From contig CAYPIB010000005.1 of NCBI GenBank assembly GCA_964410675.1, positions 1 to 61,284 of the forward strand: a DNA stretch of 61,284 nucleotides. Reading direction: 5' to 3'. Source of the DNA: RGIG3040 sp964410675. Lineage in GTDB: Bacteria > Bacillota > Clostridia > Lachnospirales > Lachnospiraceae. Below are positions 1 to 6,532 of the stretch, piece after piece (within the stretch, counting starts at the first letter, position 1; every line of letters starts with the position of its first letter). Under the pieces are notes generated by a model. That model worked only from the letters and a program-made list of their open reading frames with translations. It did no database searches and had not been told where the DNA came from. The translations under genes were made by a program, and so were the position numbers.

Positions 1-83
1 TGGGTAAAGTGCTGCTGGGATGCAGAAGAGGCTATTTGCGCATATTCATCTTTTACCTGATCTATTAATTTGTCACGATCCAT
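1..83 (-). CDS. N-terminus of an unidentified protein, cut by window edge
   Basis: Reading leftwards from an ATG at 83, the sequence opens MDRDKLIDQVKDEYAQIA and runs off the window after 27 residues. A GGAG ribosome site lies 7-10 bases before the ATG. The visible part is a charged helix-like N-terminus, and no family can be recognised. It is the gene downstream of the 49-residue peptide at 117-266 and probably shares its transcript, because the two are separated by only 33 bases. The start is well supported; the function is unknown. Confidence 0.5.
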   Translation of the reverse strand, partial: MDRDKLIDQVKDEYAQIASSASQQHFT

Positions 84-116
84 ATAAATACTCCTTACAT
101 AAATATTTGCTGTTAA

Positions 117-266
117 TTATTTATCGTTACCGGGCTTATGCCGGCTGCCGGACTGTTTTTTATTATTTCTGCCTTCTCCGTCTAATGCACTTTCAGCAAG
201 AGTAGGACCGCCATTTGATTTTAGTTTACGAATGGGTTTAGGATCAATTTGTGAATCTTTAGACAT
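117..266 (-). CDS. Small basic hydrophilic peptide, 49 aa
   Basis: The ORF begins MSKDSQIDPKPIRKL and ends in a Lys/Arg/Gly/Asn-rich tail (ending PGNDK) before TAA. A strong GGAGGAG ribosome site lies 7 bases upstream of the ATG, which is the main evidence that this short frame is translated. The peptide has no Cys, no signal peptide and no membrane segment. It contains a KSNGGP stretch near residue 17-22. The next gene on the same strand (1-83) follows closely. The role is unknown: it could be a small regulator, a toxin/antitoxin part or a precursor peptide, and nothing visible decides between these. Confidence 0.6.
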   Translation of the reverse strand: MSKDSQIDPKPIRKLKSNGGPTLAESALDGEGRNNKKQSGSRHKPGNDK

Positions 267-314
267 AACTATTCTCCTCCTTTATAATAATACAATAGGT
301 GTTTGCGAAGCTCG

Positions 315-385
315 TATCTGGGTATGGCTTGGTGGCGGCTCTCCCTCCCCAAGTCATCACCCAGAATGAGTTTTGCAGTTATCTA
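315..385. repeat. Dispersed hairpin repeat, copy 1
   Basis: CTGGGT at 318-323 pairs with ACCCAG at 359-364, extended by GGCTTGG against CCAAGTC. The right flank reads CACCCAGAATGAGTTTTGCA. Related right halves occur at 2751-2780 and 31496-31530. It lies in the otherwise gene-free stretch 267-534. Confidence 0.55.
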
Positions 386-534
386 ATGAATATTATTATT
401 TTTAGCAGATTAAAAGATATTATGCAGAACACTTGCTAATAAATTAACTAAACATATAAAAACTATCAACAAATAATTGAGATAAATCAGGTACAATATG
501 TAACATACATGAAATGAGTTAAATGAGGTGTAAC

Positions 535-1230
535 ATGAAGCAGACAAAAATTAATATTAATAATATTCCCTCTATAGAGTGGGGAGAAAAGTCAGAAAAA
601 GTATATCTTTTTGTTCATGGTAAATCCGGCTATAAGGAAGAAGCAAAGGATTTTGCTGAAATCGTAGGTAGGATGGGCTGGCAGGTTTTGAGTTTTGATT
701 TGCCGGAACATGGTGAGAGAAAAGATGAAAAAAATAGTTTCTATCCTTGGCAGGCAGTGCCGGAGCTCACAAGCGTAATGGAATATATAAAGGAGCACTG
801 GAATCAGGTGGCACTTCGGGCAAATAGTATCGGAGCATGGTTTAGTATGCTGAGTTTTGCGAACATAAAATTTGAGCAGTGCTTATTTGTTTCACCAATA
901 CTTGATATGCAACATTTAATCAGAAATATGATGCGATGGGCATCTGTATCAGAGGAACGACTTTTTAAAGAGAAAGAAATCAAAACAGAGTTTGGCGAAA
1001 CACTATCATGGAAATATCTTTCATACGCAAAAGAGCATCCCATTTCTATTTGGAACTCTAAAACGGCAATTCTATATGGTGATAAGGATAATCTAACAGA
1101 ACGTACTGTAATTGATAAATTTGTCGAGACATACCATTGTAATCTTAAGGTTATGGAGGGCGGAGAGCATTGGTTTCATACACCAGAGCAGTTAATGGTA
1201 TTACAGCAGTGGGTAGAAAAGATGTTATAA
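535..1230 (+). CDS. Alpha/beta hydrolase family protein
   Basis: A 231-residue soluble alpha/beta hydrolase. LFVHGKSG near residue 25 is the oxyanion-loop HG motif. ANSIGAW about residue 98 is the nucleophile elbow, with Ala instead of the first Gly of GxSxG. YGDKDN supplies the acid region and GGEHWFH the C-terminal His, so the triad appears complete. The substrate is unknown. An upstream in-frame ATG at 523 sits inside the sequence ATGAGGTGTAAC, whose GAGGTG is the ribosome site for the ATG at 535, so the later start was chosen. The gene is monocistronic, closed by the hairpin at 1241. Confidence 0.85.
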   Translation: MKQTKININNIPSIEWGEKSEKVYLFVHGKSGYKEEAKDFAEIVGRMGWQVLSFDLPEHGERKDEKNSFYPWQAVPELTSVMEYIKEHWNQVALRANSIGAWFSMLSFANIKFEQCLFVSPILDMQHLIRNMMRWASVSEERLFKEKEIKTEFGETLSWKYLSYAKEHPISIWNSKTAILYGDKDNLTERTVIDKFVETYHCNLKVMEGGEHWFHTPEQLMVLQQWVEKML

Positions 1231-1240
1231 AGGCATAAGA

Positions 1241-1275
1241 CTGTTGCTGCTTTGAGTGGCAGCAGCCTTATTTTA
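1241..1275 (+). terminator. Rho-independent terminator after the hydrolase gene
   Basis: TTGCTGC (1244-1250) pairs with GCAGCAG (1259-1265) across an 8-base loop. A CCTTATTTTA tail follows 11 bases after the hydrolase stop codon. Confidence 0.75.
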
Positions 1276-1394
1276 TGATTGTAGAAAATTGACACATATA
1301 TTATACTAAAGATATATTTAAAACACTTTTATATACCAAGTTTTTGGTCTGATTTTCTGTAAAAGAAAGTAAAAAGCTTTAGGGGGTAAAATAA

Positions 1395-1544
1395 TTGAAA
1401 AATCCAAATAGCTTCATTTATTTTATAATAGGTATTGTATTATTTATAGTTGCAATCTTTCAAGATTACAATATTTTAATTCCTATTGGGTGTTTTTTTA
1501 TTATTTTAGGTCTTATTGATATGCAAAAAGATAAGGAAGATTAA
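1395..1544 (+). CDS. Small membrane protein, 49 aa, TTG start
   Basis: The frame starts at TTG 1395 behind AGGGGG (1381-1386), 8 bases away, and ends at TAA 1542-1544. It encodes MKNPNSFIYFIIGIVLFIVA, then a short polar turn (QDY), a second hydrophobic stretch (about residues 27-41) and a charged tail ending DKED. Two short membrane segments are predicted. It converges with the XRE gene, whose stop codon lies 5 bases beyond. No family was recognised. The good ribosome site and the complete hydrophobic pattern support a real gene. Confidence 0.6.
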   Translation: MKNPNSFIYFIIGIVLFIVAIFQDYNILIPIGCFFIILGLIDMQKDKED

Positions 1545-1549
1545 TTTAA

Positions 1550-1792
1550 TCATTCATCCTCAAAGGCAGTTTCATTCATTTCCGGAAAGTCCAATAATTC
1601 AGAAATAGTCATATCCAAGCCCACTGCCAATTTGTGCAATGTCTTTAACTTAGGATTCTTGGTTTTCCCCTTCATCAGATTATCTACAGTAGACTGAGTA
1701 ATGCCAGACAAGGTAGCAAGTCGATTAATAGTAATGGCTTTTTCTGCACATAACTCTGATAATCTTTTAATAATAGCGTCAGAATATGTCAT
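1550..1792 (-). CDS. XRE-family (Cro/CI-like) HTH repressor, 80 aa
   Basis: The small protein is almost entirely a lambda-repressor-like HTH. Helices 2 and 3 are in TINRLATLSGITQSTVDNLM (about residues 20-40), followed by KGKTKNPKLKTLHKLAVGL and the usual ISELLDF. An acidic C-terminal tail ends FEDE. A GGAGGACAAAATG ribosome site precedes the start at 1792. Three related TTAACCGT-type palindromes in the divergent intergenic region (1803-1907) are likely operators, so it probably represses itself and the rightward gene at 1925. There is no effector domain, so how it is relieved is unknown. Confidence 0.85.
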   Translation of the reverse strand: MTYSDAIIKRLSELCAEKAITINRLATLSGITQSTVDNLMKGKTKNPKLKTLHKLAVGLDMTISELLDFPEMNETAFEDE

Positions 1793-1802
1793 TTTGTCCT
1801 CC

Positions 1803-1907
1803 TTAACTTTGTACGGTTAAGAAAAGTATATGAGGTTTTAGAATTGAATATTAACCGTGTGCGGTTGACTATGTGAAAAAAATATGATAAATTAACCGTG
1901 TGATGTT
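1803..1907. promoter_or_regulatory. Three putative operators of the XRE repressor
   Basis: Site 1 is TTAACTTTGTACGGTTAA (1803-1820), next to the repressor's ribosome site. Site 2 is TTAACCGTGTGCGGTTGA (1851-1868), a near-perfect palindrome. Site 3 is TTAACCGTGTGATGTTGT (1892-1909), with a degenerate right arm, just before the rightward gene. Spacings of 48 and 41 bases are about four helical turns. Confidence 0.65.
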
Positions 1908-1924
1908 GTACAGGGAGAAAAAAT

Positions 1925-2254
1925 ATGAAATTAACAGATGAAATATTCAAACGTTCTACTATTAAGGGAATATCAAATTATCTGCAATGTGGTCAGTCTG
2001 AAGAGGAAGATATTAGGAGTTATGAAACAAGAATAAAGGAAGCCTATGATTTGTTTGAAAAACGTATATTAAAGTATGATAAAAAATGTCCTTAAAGATT
2101 GCTTGACTATGCAAATGAATTGGTCAGTGAAACGTCTGATGTATACACAGAGATAGGCATACAGGCAGGAATTTTGATTATGATGGATATGATGAAAAAT
2201 ATAGGATTTTCTGAGGGAATGTCAGAAAAGGAAGCGAAAAGGAAACAATCATGA
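1925..2254 (+). pseudogene. Small conserved hypothetical gene interrupted by an in-frame TAA
   Basis: ATG 1925, behind GGGAG at 1913-1917, opens a frame of 56 codons ending at TAA 2093-2095. The same frame then continues without a break for 52 codons to TGA 2252-2254. The second half (ELVSETSDVYTEIGIQAGIL and on) resembles the C-terminal part of small hypothetical proteins of the DUF6809 type common in Clostridia, although that name is from memory. The simplest reading is a nonsense mutation of a 109-residue gene. The final TGA overlaps the GNAT start as ATGA, so the two were translationally coupled. A sequencing error is the alternative. Confidence 0.6.
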
Positions 2255-2712
2255 AACAGATTACATATAGAAAATTAGAGAAAAAGGATATTGATACTTT
2301 TGTCCGGATGCGGATCAATCAGTTGCAGGAGGAAGGTGCAGAAGCAAACATTGATTTAGAGCCTAAATTGCAAGAATATTATGCGAAGCATCTTGCAGAT
2401 GGAACATTTGTGTCATGGCTTGCGGTTGCGGAAGGAAAAATCATTGCAACAAGTGGTATGTCATTTGTGGAGAAGCCTCCATATTACAGTAACCCAACCG
2501 GAAAAATTGGACTTCTCTCCAGTATGTATACTTTAAAAGAATACAGGAGAAGGGGGATAAGTAAAGCTCTGCTTGGAAAGATTGTGGAAGAAGCAAAAAA
2601 ATATGGATGTGGTACGGTGCAGATTACGGCCTCAGATATGGGGATATTATTGTATACGGATTTTGGGTTTCAGAAGAATGGTAACTTTATGCAGTATAAT
2701 TTAAAGTTATGA
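2251..2712 (+). CDS. GNAT-family N-acetyltransferase
   Basis: A 153-residue single-domain GNAT protein. The acetyl-CoA pyrophosphate loop is visible as YRRRGISKALL (about residues 99-109; R/QxxGxG/A type). It is preceded by the beta-4 strand LLSSMYTLKEYR and followed by the C-terminal strand-helix with YTDFGFQ. The N-terminal part (YRKLEKKDIDTFVRMR) is the usual first strand and helix. The acceptor substrate is unknown; relatives include antibiotic and amino-acid acetylases. The start overlaps the stop of the interrupted upstream gene (ATGA). The large hairpin at 2724 lies 12 bases past the stop. Confidence 0.85.
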   Translation: MKQITYRKLEKKDIDTFVRMRINQLQEEGAEANIDLEPKLQEYYAKHLADGTFVSWLAVAEGKIIATSGMSFVEKPPYYSNPTGKIGLLSSMYTLKEYRRRGISKALLGKIVEEAKKYGCGTVQITASDMGILLYTDFGFQKNGNFMQYNLKL

Positions 2713-2723
2713 GAGGATTCCTT

Positions 2724-2766
2724 CTGCGTGGCCGCTTGGATGAGCGCTCTCCAAGCCGCCACCCAG
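2724..2766. repeat. Dispersed hairpin repeat, copy 2
   Basis: CTGCGTGGCCGCTTGG (2724-2739) pairs with CCAAGCCGCCACCCAG (2751-2766) with two mismatches around an 11-base loop. It is much more GC-rich than its surroundings. The right arm and flank match copy 1 (about 351-380) and copy 3 (31496-31530). No T tract follows, so it is not an ordinary terminator. Confidence 0.6.
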
Positions 2767-2819
2767 AGGGAAGTTTCACTATTGCCTATTAAGTTATAAA
2801 GATAAAGGAGCATAGCAGA

Positions 2820-3416
2820 ATGAGTATAGAAGCAATTCAAAACAGAAGGAGTATAAGAAAATATAAATCCACGGATATTCCAAGGGATTTGATTTATAAA
2901 ATTATAGAGGCCGGGCGGCTTGCACCATCTGGGAAAAACAAACAGCCGTGGAAATTTATTGTGTACGGCGGGGAAAAGAAGAATGAGCTTTTAGCACAAA
3001 TGGAAGCAGGAATTGAGCGGGAAATGAGAGGGAAGTCTTTATTGCCGAATTCGGGTTTCGGGCTCGCGGATGCGAAAAATACACTGCGGATTATGAAAGA
3101 AGCTCCTATCATTATTATTGTATTAAATATAGATGGTAAGTCTCCATTTGATCATATTACCGTAGATGAGCGATTTACTGAGATTGTGGATACCCTTTCT
3201 ATTGGTGCCGCCATTGAAAATATGCTGCTGCAGGCAGAGGACTTAGGCATTGGTACGTTATGGATTGCCAATACGTGTTTTGCGTATCCTGAATTAGCAG
3301 CCCATATTGGAACGACAGCACAATTAATCGGAGCTGTTGCGCTTGGATATGCGGATGAAATACCGCAGCCAAGGCCAAGGAAAGCACTGGAGGATATTGT
3401 TGAGTACAGATTTTAA
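2820..3416 (+). CDS. Nitroreductase-family FMN-dependent oxidoreductase
   Basis: The 198-residue protein has the nitroreductase signature from the first residues: IQNRRSIRKYKSTDIP (FMN-phosphate-binding RRSIRxY), then IEAGRLAPSGKNKQPWKFIV. A second FMN-contact segment, LGIGTLWIANTCF, lies near residue 145, and VALGYADEIPQPRPRK is near the C-terminus. The family uses NAD(P)H to reduce nitro compounds, quinones or flavins in the cytoplasm as homodimers; this enzyme's substrate is not evident. An AAGGAG site precedes the start by 9 bases. The chloramphenicol acetyltransferase remnant follows 23 bases later and is probably co-transcribed. Confidence 0.9.
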   Translation: MSIEAIQNRRSIRKYKSTDIPRDLIYKIIEAGRLAPSGKNKQPWKFIVYGGEKKNELLAQMEAGIEREMRGKSLLPNSGFGLADAKNTLRIMKEAPIIIIVLNIDGKSPFDHITVDERFTEIVDTLSIGAAIENMLLQAEDLGIGTLWIANTCFAYPELAAHIGTTAQLIGAVALGYADEIPQPRPRKALEDIVEYRF

Positions 3417-3439
3417 TAATAACGTGAAAGGAAAAGAAC

Positions 3440-3862
3440 ATGGATCAGAATTATCAAGTAATTGACAGAGAAAACTGGAAAAGAAATCTGCATTGTCAAA
3501 TTTTTCAAAATAGTCTGGAGCCGCAGTATTGCATCAGCTTGGAGCTTAATATTACTCACTTTTTAAAGATGGTAAAGGCAAATCGGTATTCCTTTACGTT
3601 CGCTTTTATTTATGCAGTGGGTAAGTGTGCGAATGATGTTTTTTCTTTTTCACCGCTTCCATGGATTTCCTATACTCATATTTCCCATACCATTTCCGGT
3701 AATAAAGAAAATGCATCTCCGACCTTTGACTGGGGAAAATATTTTGAAAGGGATGGGCAAGTGATTCTGCCATTTTCGGTACAGGTACATCATTCCTTTG
3801 TGGATGGAATTCATGTTGGAAGGCTTATAGAAAAGCTGCAGAATTACTTAAATAGTTTTTAA
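3440..3862 (+). pseudogene. Chloramphenicol acetyltransferase-like gene with an internal deletion
   Basis: The 140-residue frame has both ends of a CAT-family enzyme. The N-terminus reads VIDRENWKRNLHC. The C-terminal half has SFSPLPWISYTHI, FDWGKYFERDGQVILPFSVQ and the catalytic HHSFVDGIHVGR. Family members are about 210-220 residues. Here the segment between AVGKCAN and DVFSFSP (about residues 65-66) lacks roughly 70-75 residues, where the EFR strand and the PSxT region should be. The deletion is in frame, so an ORF survives, but the missing strands help form the trimer and substrate pocket, so activity is doubtful. AAAGGA lies upstream of the ATG. Confidence 0.7.
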
Positions 3863-3871
3863 TAGAAATAA

Positions 3872-3905
3872 AAGCACAGGCAACTAAAAAAGCTGCTCTG
3901 TGCTT
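3872..3905. terminator. Bidirectional terminator between convergent genes
   Basis: AAGCACAG (3872-3879) pairs with CTGTGCTT (3898-3905), with inner GC pairs and A/T-rich flanks on both sides. It separates the rightward CAT-like gene from the leftward MFS gene. Confidence 0.75.
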
Positions 3906-3935
3906 ATTTAATTATTAAGAATCAAGAAAATACAT

Positions 3936-5234
3936 TTATTCTTCCAATTTCCAAATATGTTTATCTTTTCTAAACGGCAGGCAGGATAATGCGCCGATAA
4001 TGCCAATTACAAAAAACAGCATAGCTGCGCCGGACCCTTTTTCAGCCCCAAATAAGGAAATCCATAGACTGCCTGCTGATTGGGCAGACATAAATGGTTC
4101 AAATACTTTATCAACTAAAATACCTCCGCATAAATAGCCTAAAGGAATTGTGAAAAACTGTAATGTATTCCTGGCTGAATAAACGCGGCCTTGCATTTCA
4201 ATCGGGATTTTCGTGCGAAACAGTGCATCCATGTTAGCGCTCATCAAGGGAATGACTATCCAGCCCAATATTGCGCCCAAACACCAAATCGGTGTACTTC
4301 TGCCAAAGGCAAGGATAAAATTCTCCGTACTCATTGAAAACAGCAAGGAATTGCAGATTACCCGAACCCTGCTTTTTGGCGGCGGCATGATAGTAACAAC
4401 AACACTTCCAATCATTGTTGCAATACCCGTACAAGTATTCACCATACCAAGAGCAAATTCACTACCGCCGGCTCTTGATAAAAGCATTGCCGGCAGAGCA
4501 GCATTAAATATGGAAGCTGTAAAATTAATGACAGCTAAAAATAGAATCAAATCAAGAATGCCCCGATTGTCTCTAAGATATTGCAAACCGTTTTTTACAG
4601 ACTGAAATAAAGTTTCCTGCTTATTTCCTGTATGTTCTCTTTGATTTGGAATCTTAACAAATAAAAGCAATACAATAAATGCCACTGTAAACGTAATCAA
4701 ATCAAATAGAATGACAAATTGCAAGCTTGTAAAGGAAAGCAGTGCGGTAGCAAGCACAGGCGTTAGTACAGTGACCAAAGACTGTGAAAAGGAACGCATC
4801 CCGCTAATTCTTTGATAATGCTTTTGCGGTGTTAACAGAGTTGTGGCAACATCTGAAGCCGGCTGCTGGATTGTATTCATTAATCCGTTTAAAGTGTTAA
4901 TTAAGTATAAGTGCCAAACCTCAAGTTTTCCTGTTGACAGTAATATAAGCACCACAATGGTACAAAGTGCCGCAAAGCTGTCACTCACTAACATTGTTAT
5001 CTTTTTATTCCACCGGTCACTAAGCGCACCGGCAAAGATACTCAAAAGCACATATGGTGCATAAGAGCAGATTGCTAATAGTGCAGTCGTGAGCGCTGAT
5101 CCTTGTTGCTGGTATGACCAAATCACAACAGCAAAGTTAGTCATTGCACTTCCCAGTGACGAAAACGTTTGTGTTATCCATAAAATTAGGAACGATTTAA
5201 GTTCCATAATATTTGTTTTTAATTTTTTAAACAT
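3936..5234 (-). CDS. MFS drug exporter, macrolide-efflux (MefA)-like
   Basis: The 432-residue polytopic protein has about 12 hydrophobic segments. LILWITQTFSSLGSAMTNFA at the N-terminus and GALSDRWNKK between TM2 and TM3 (the MFS motif A, GxLSDRxxRK) identify it. The overall pattern (NTLNGLMNTIQQPA, TPQKHYQRISG) resembles Mef-type proton antiporters that export macrolides or related drugs; the substrate here is inferred, not proven. An AAAGGAG site precedes ATG 5232-5234. A leader peptide with overlapping hairpins lies immediately upstream (5235-5364), so expression is probably induced by ribosome stalling. The terminator at 3872 closes the unit. Confidence 0.85.
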   Translation of the reverse strand: MFKKLKTNIMELKSFLILWITQTFSSLGSAMTNFAVVIWSYQQQGSALTTALLAICSYAPYVLLSIFAGALSDRWNKKITMLVSDSFAALCTIVVLILLSTGKLEVWHLYLINTLNGLMNTIQQPASDVATTLLTPQKHYQRISGMRSFSQSLVTVLTPVLATALLSFTSLQFVILFDLITFTVAFIVLLLFVKIPNQREHTGNKQETLFQSVKNGLQYLRDNRGILDLILFLAVINFTASIFNAALPAMLLSRAGGSEFALGMVNTCTGIATMIGSVVVTIMPPPKSRVRVICNSLLFSMSTENFILAFGRSTPIWCLGAILGWIVIPLMSANMDALFRTKIPIEMQGRVYSARNTLQFFTIPLGYLCGGILVDKVFEPFMSAQSAGSLWISLFGAEKGSGAAMLFFVIGIIGALSCLPFRKDKHIWKLEE

Positions 5235-5325
5235 GACTTTGCTCCTTTTTCATATAAATCGTTATTATTTATGAAAGTGCAAAGCCGATCGAACGAATAT
5301 TATCGCTCCATGTAGTCCGTCCGAT
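5235..5325 (-). promoter_or_regulatory. Translational attenuator between leader peptide and MFS gene
   Basis: In the minus-strand RNA, GCTCCGTGTAAGG (inside the leader ORF) can pair with CTACATGGAGC around 5306-5317. A second stem pairs GGCTTTGC (5286-5279) with GCAAAGTC just before the MFS ATG, extended by TTTCATAAAT with ATTTATATGAAA. It encloses the MFS ribosome site GGAGC. That GGAGC is identical to the 3' arm of the first hairpin, so alternative pairings are possible. The layout matches translational attenuators of erm, cat and mef genes. Confidence 0.6.
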
Positions 5326-5364
5326 TCAGACCTTACACGGAGCTAAACCAATACAGAGCTTCAT
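5326..5364 (-). CDS. Regulatory leader peptide MKLCIGLAPCKV upstream of the MFS exporter
   Basis: A 12-codon ORF starts at ATG 5364-5362 with a near-perfect AGGAGGAG ribosome site 6 bases upstream and ends at TGA 5328-5326. It lies about 90 bases before the MFS start, on the same strand. Codons 8-12 form the 5' arm of a hairpin, so a ribosome stalled within the peptide would disrupt it. The peptide sequence does not match leader peptides I can recall. The strong ribosome site on so short a frame, directly ahead of an efflux gene, is the main support. Confidence 0.65.
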   Translation of the reverse strand: MKLCIGLAPCKV

Positions 5365-5463
5365 TTTATTCTCCTCCTATTGATTGGTTAATTTATCTTT
5401 AATTTTACCACGAATTAATTAGAAAGCAACTATATGAATTGAAATTTATGATAAGCTATAATG

Positions 5464-5750
5464 TTATTCCAGTTCTCGGTAAATAAAGCTTCCTTCGTCA
5501 TTGTCCTCTTGAATAGCAAAGAGATGATATTCCTTTGAATAATCGTCCTAATTTAATAGTTACTCTACACGCTTCTGCATCTCTTTATCTGCCGCCTGTT
5601 GTTGTTCATCTGATGTAGCCGCATAACTTTTGTCTTTATCATCTCCAAAAATAGAAGCATCCTTTATTGAATTTACTTTTAGTATTCCATTTTTTCCTTT
5701 ACTTACAATTGAAGCTTCACAGGTAAATTTTTTGCTTAAATAGATTATAT
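5464..5750 (-). pseudogene. Decayed gene remnant
   Basis: In the 5400-5900 gap, minus-strand frames give two protein-like pieces without a proper start. One (about 5750-5560) runs SKKFTCEASIVSKGKNGILK to a hydrophilic QQQAADKEMQKRVE end and TAA. The other (5547-5464) runs DDYSKEYHLFAIQEDNDEGS and ends with TAA, in a different frame. The first frame has a stop a few codons upstream of its visible part and no ribosome site. This looks like one or two small genes broken by frameshift and loss of the 5' end. The family was not recognised. The rest of the gap (5750-5900) shows nothing beyond A/T-rich DNA. Confidence 0.35.
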
Positions 5751-5936
5751 ATTAAAAAATTCACTTTGTGTTACTTTATGGACAGACGACATGTAAAATG
5801 GGATGTTTTCTTGTTTTTTATTAGTTTTTTGATTTCAATTGTTGCTTTGTGATATACTTTTAGGAATAATACGTTAAGTAGTATAACTAGTAAAGAAAAA
5901 AGAAATTAAGAAGTACAAGGGAGGCAGTGATTTAAC

Positions 5937-6353
5937 ATGAGTAAAATAAAGATGGGAAGCGTAGAGCTTTTAGGGTATACAGGGATATTTATATGGGCAG
6001 CAGTTATTTTGTTAAGAGGCGCATCATTGACTAATAATAGTTTATACTTGTTTTTACTTGGTATACTGCCTAATTTAGGGGCGGCATGGGCAATCACTAT
6101 GTTTGCAAAATGGGTGATACTTTTTACCTTAAAAAGAAGTGTTACAGTTAAAATACACTTTTGTATTTGTGTAGCAATAATCATCCTAGCTCTGATTTCC
6201 GAAATGATACATGATATGTTCTTAGGCAGTTCTTTTGATATTTATGATATGCTGATAACAGTAGTGGCCCAATTATTTATATTCTTTATTCCAATTGTTA
6301 CAAAAGATAAGTATTTTAGTGATTATAATGAAATAAAAATTAATTTAGATTGA
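5937..6353 (+). CDS. Hypothetical four-helix membrane protein
   Basis: The 138-residue protein has four hydrophobic segments: GYTGIFIWAAVILL, LYLFLLGILPNLGAAWAITMF, FCICVAIIILALISEMI and MLITVVAQLFIFFIPIV. It ends in a short polar tail. GGGAGG (5920-5925) stands 11 bases before ATG 5937. The D/S-rich loop FLGSSFDIYDM before the last helix faintly recalls VanZ-like proteins, but not enough to assign. It is monocistronic; the C39-like peptidase gene follows after a 180-base gap. Confidence 0.7.
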   Translation: MSKIKMGSVELLGYTGIFIWAAVILLRGASLTNNSLYLFLLGILPNLGAAWAITMFAKWVILFTLKRSVTVKIHFCICVAIIILALISEMIHDMFLGSSFDIYDMLITVVAQLFIFFIPIVTKDKYFSDYNEIKINLD

Positions 6354-6532
6354 AATCAATAAATTCTTTTGCCTTTCTAAAGAGAACCTTAAGAATCTTT
6401 TAATAAAAAATAGAGTAAATTTACGTCTTGCTTTGATAGAATATAGATATCATAGTGAGGCGTTTTTTACATACATAAGAAAAAATATGTAATATTACAA
6501 TTTTTTATATAAAGGTTGGAGGACATAAACAA

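Noticed and set aside
20..205. A 61-codon plus-strand frame at the window start
   Set aside because: It has no ribosome site and lies antisense to the better supported small gene at 117-266 and the start at 83.
523..534. Upstream in-frame ATG giving an extra MRCN on the hydrolase, and the same MRCN at 51080-51069 on the DUF4097 protein
   Set aside because: In both cases the codons are the ribosome-binding sequence ATGAGGTGTAA itself; the real starts are the following ATGs.
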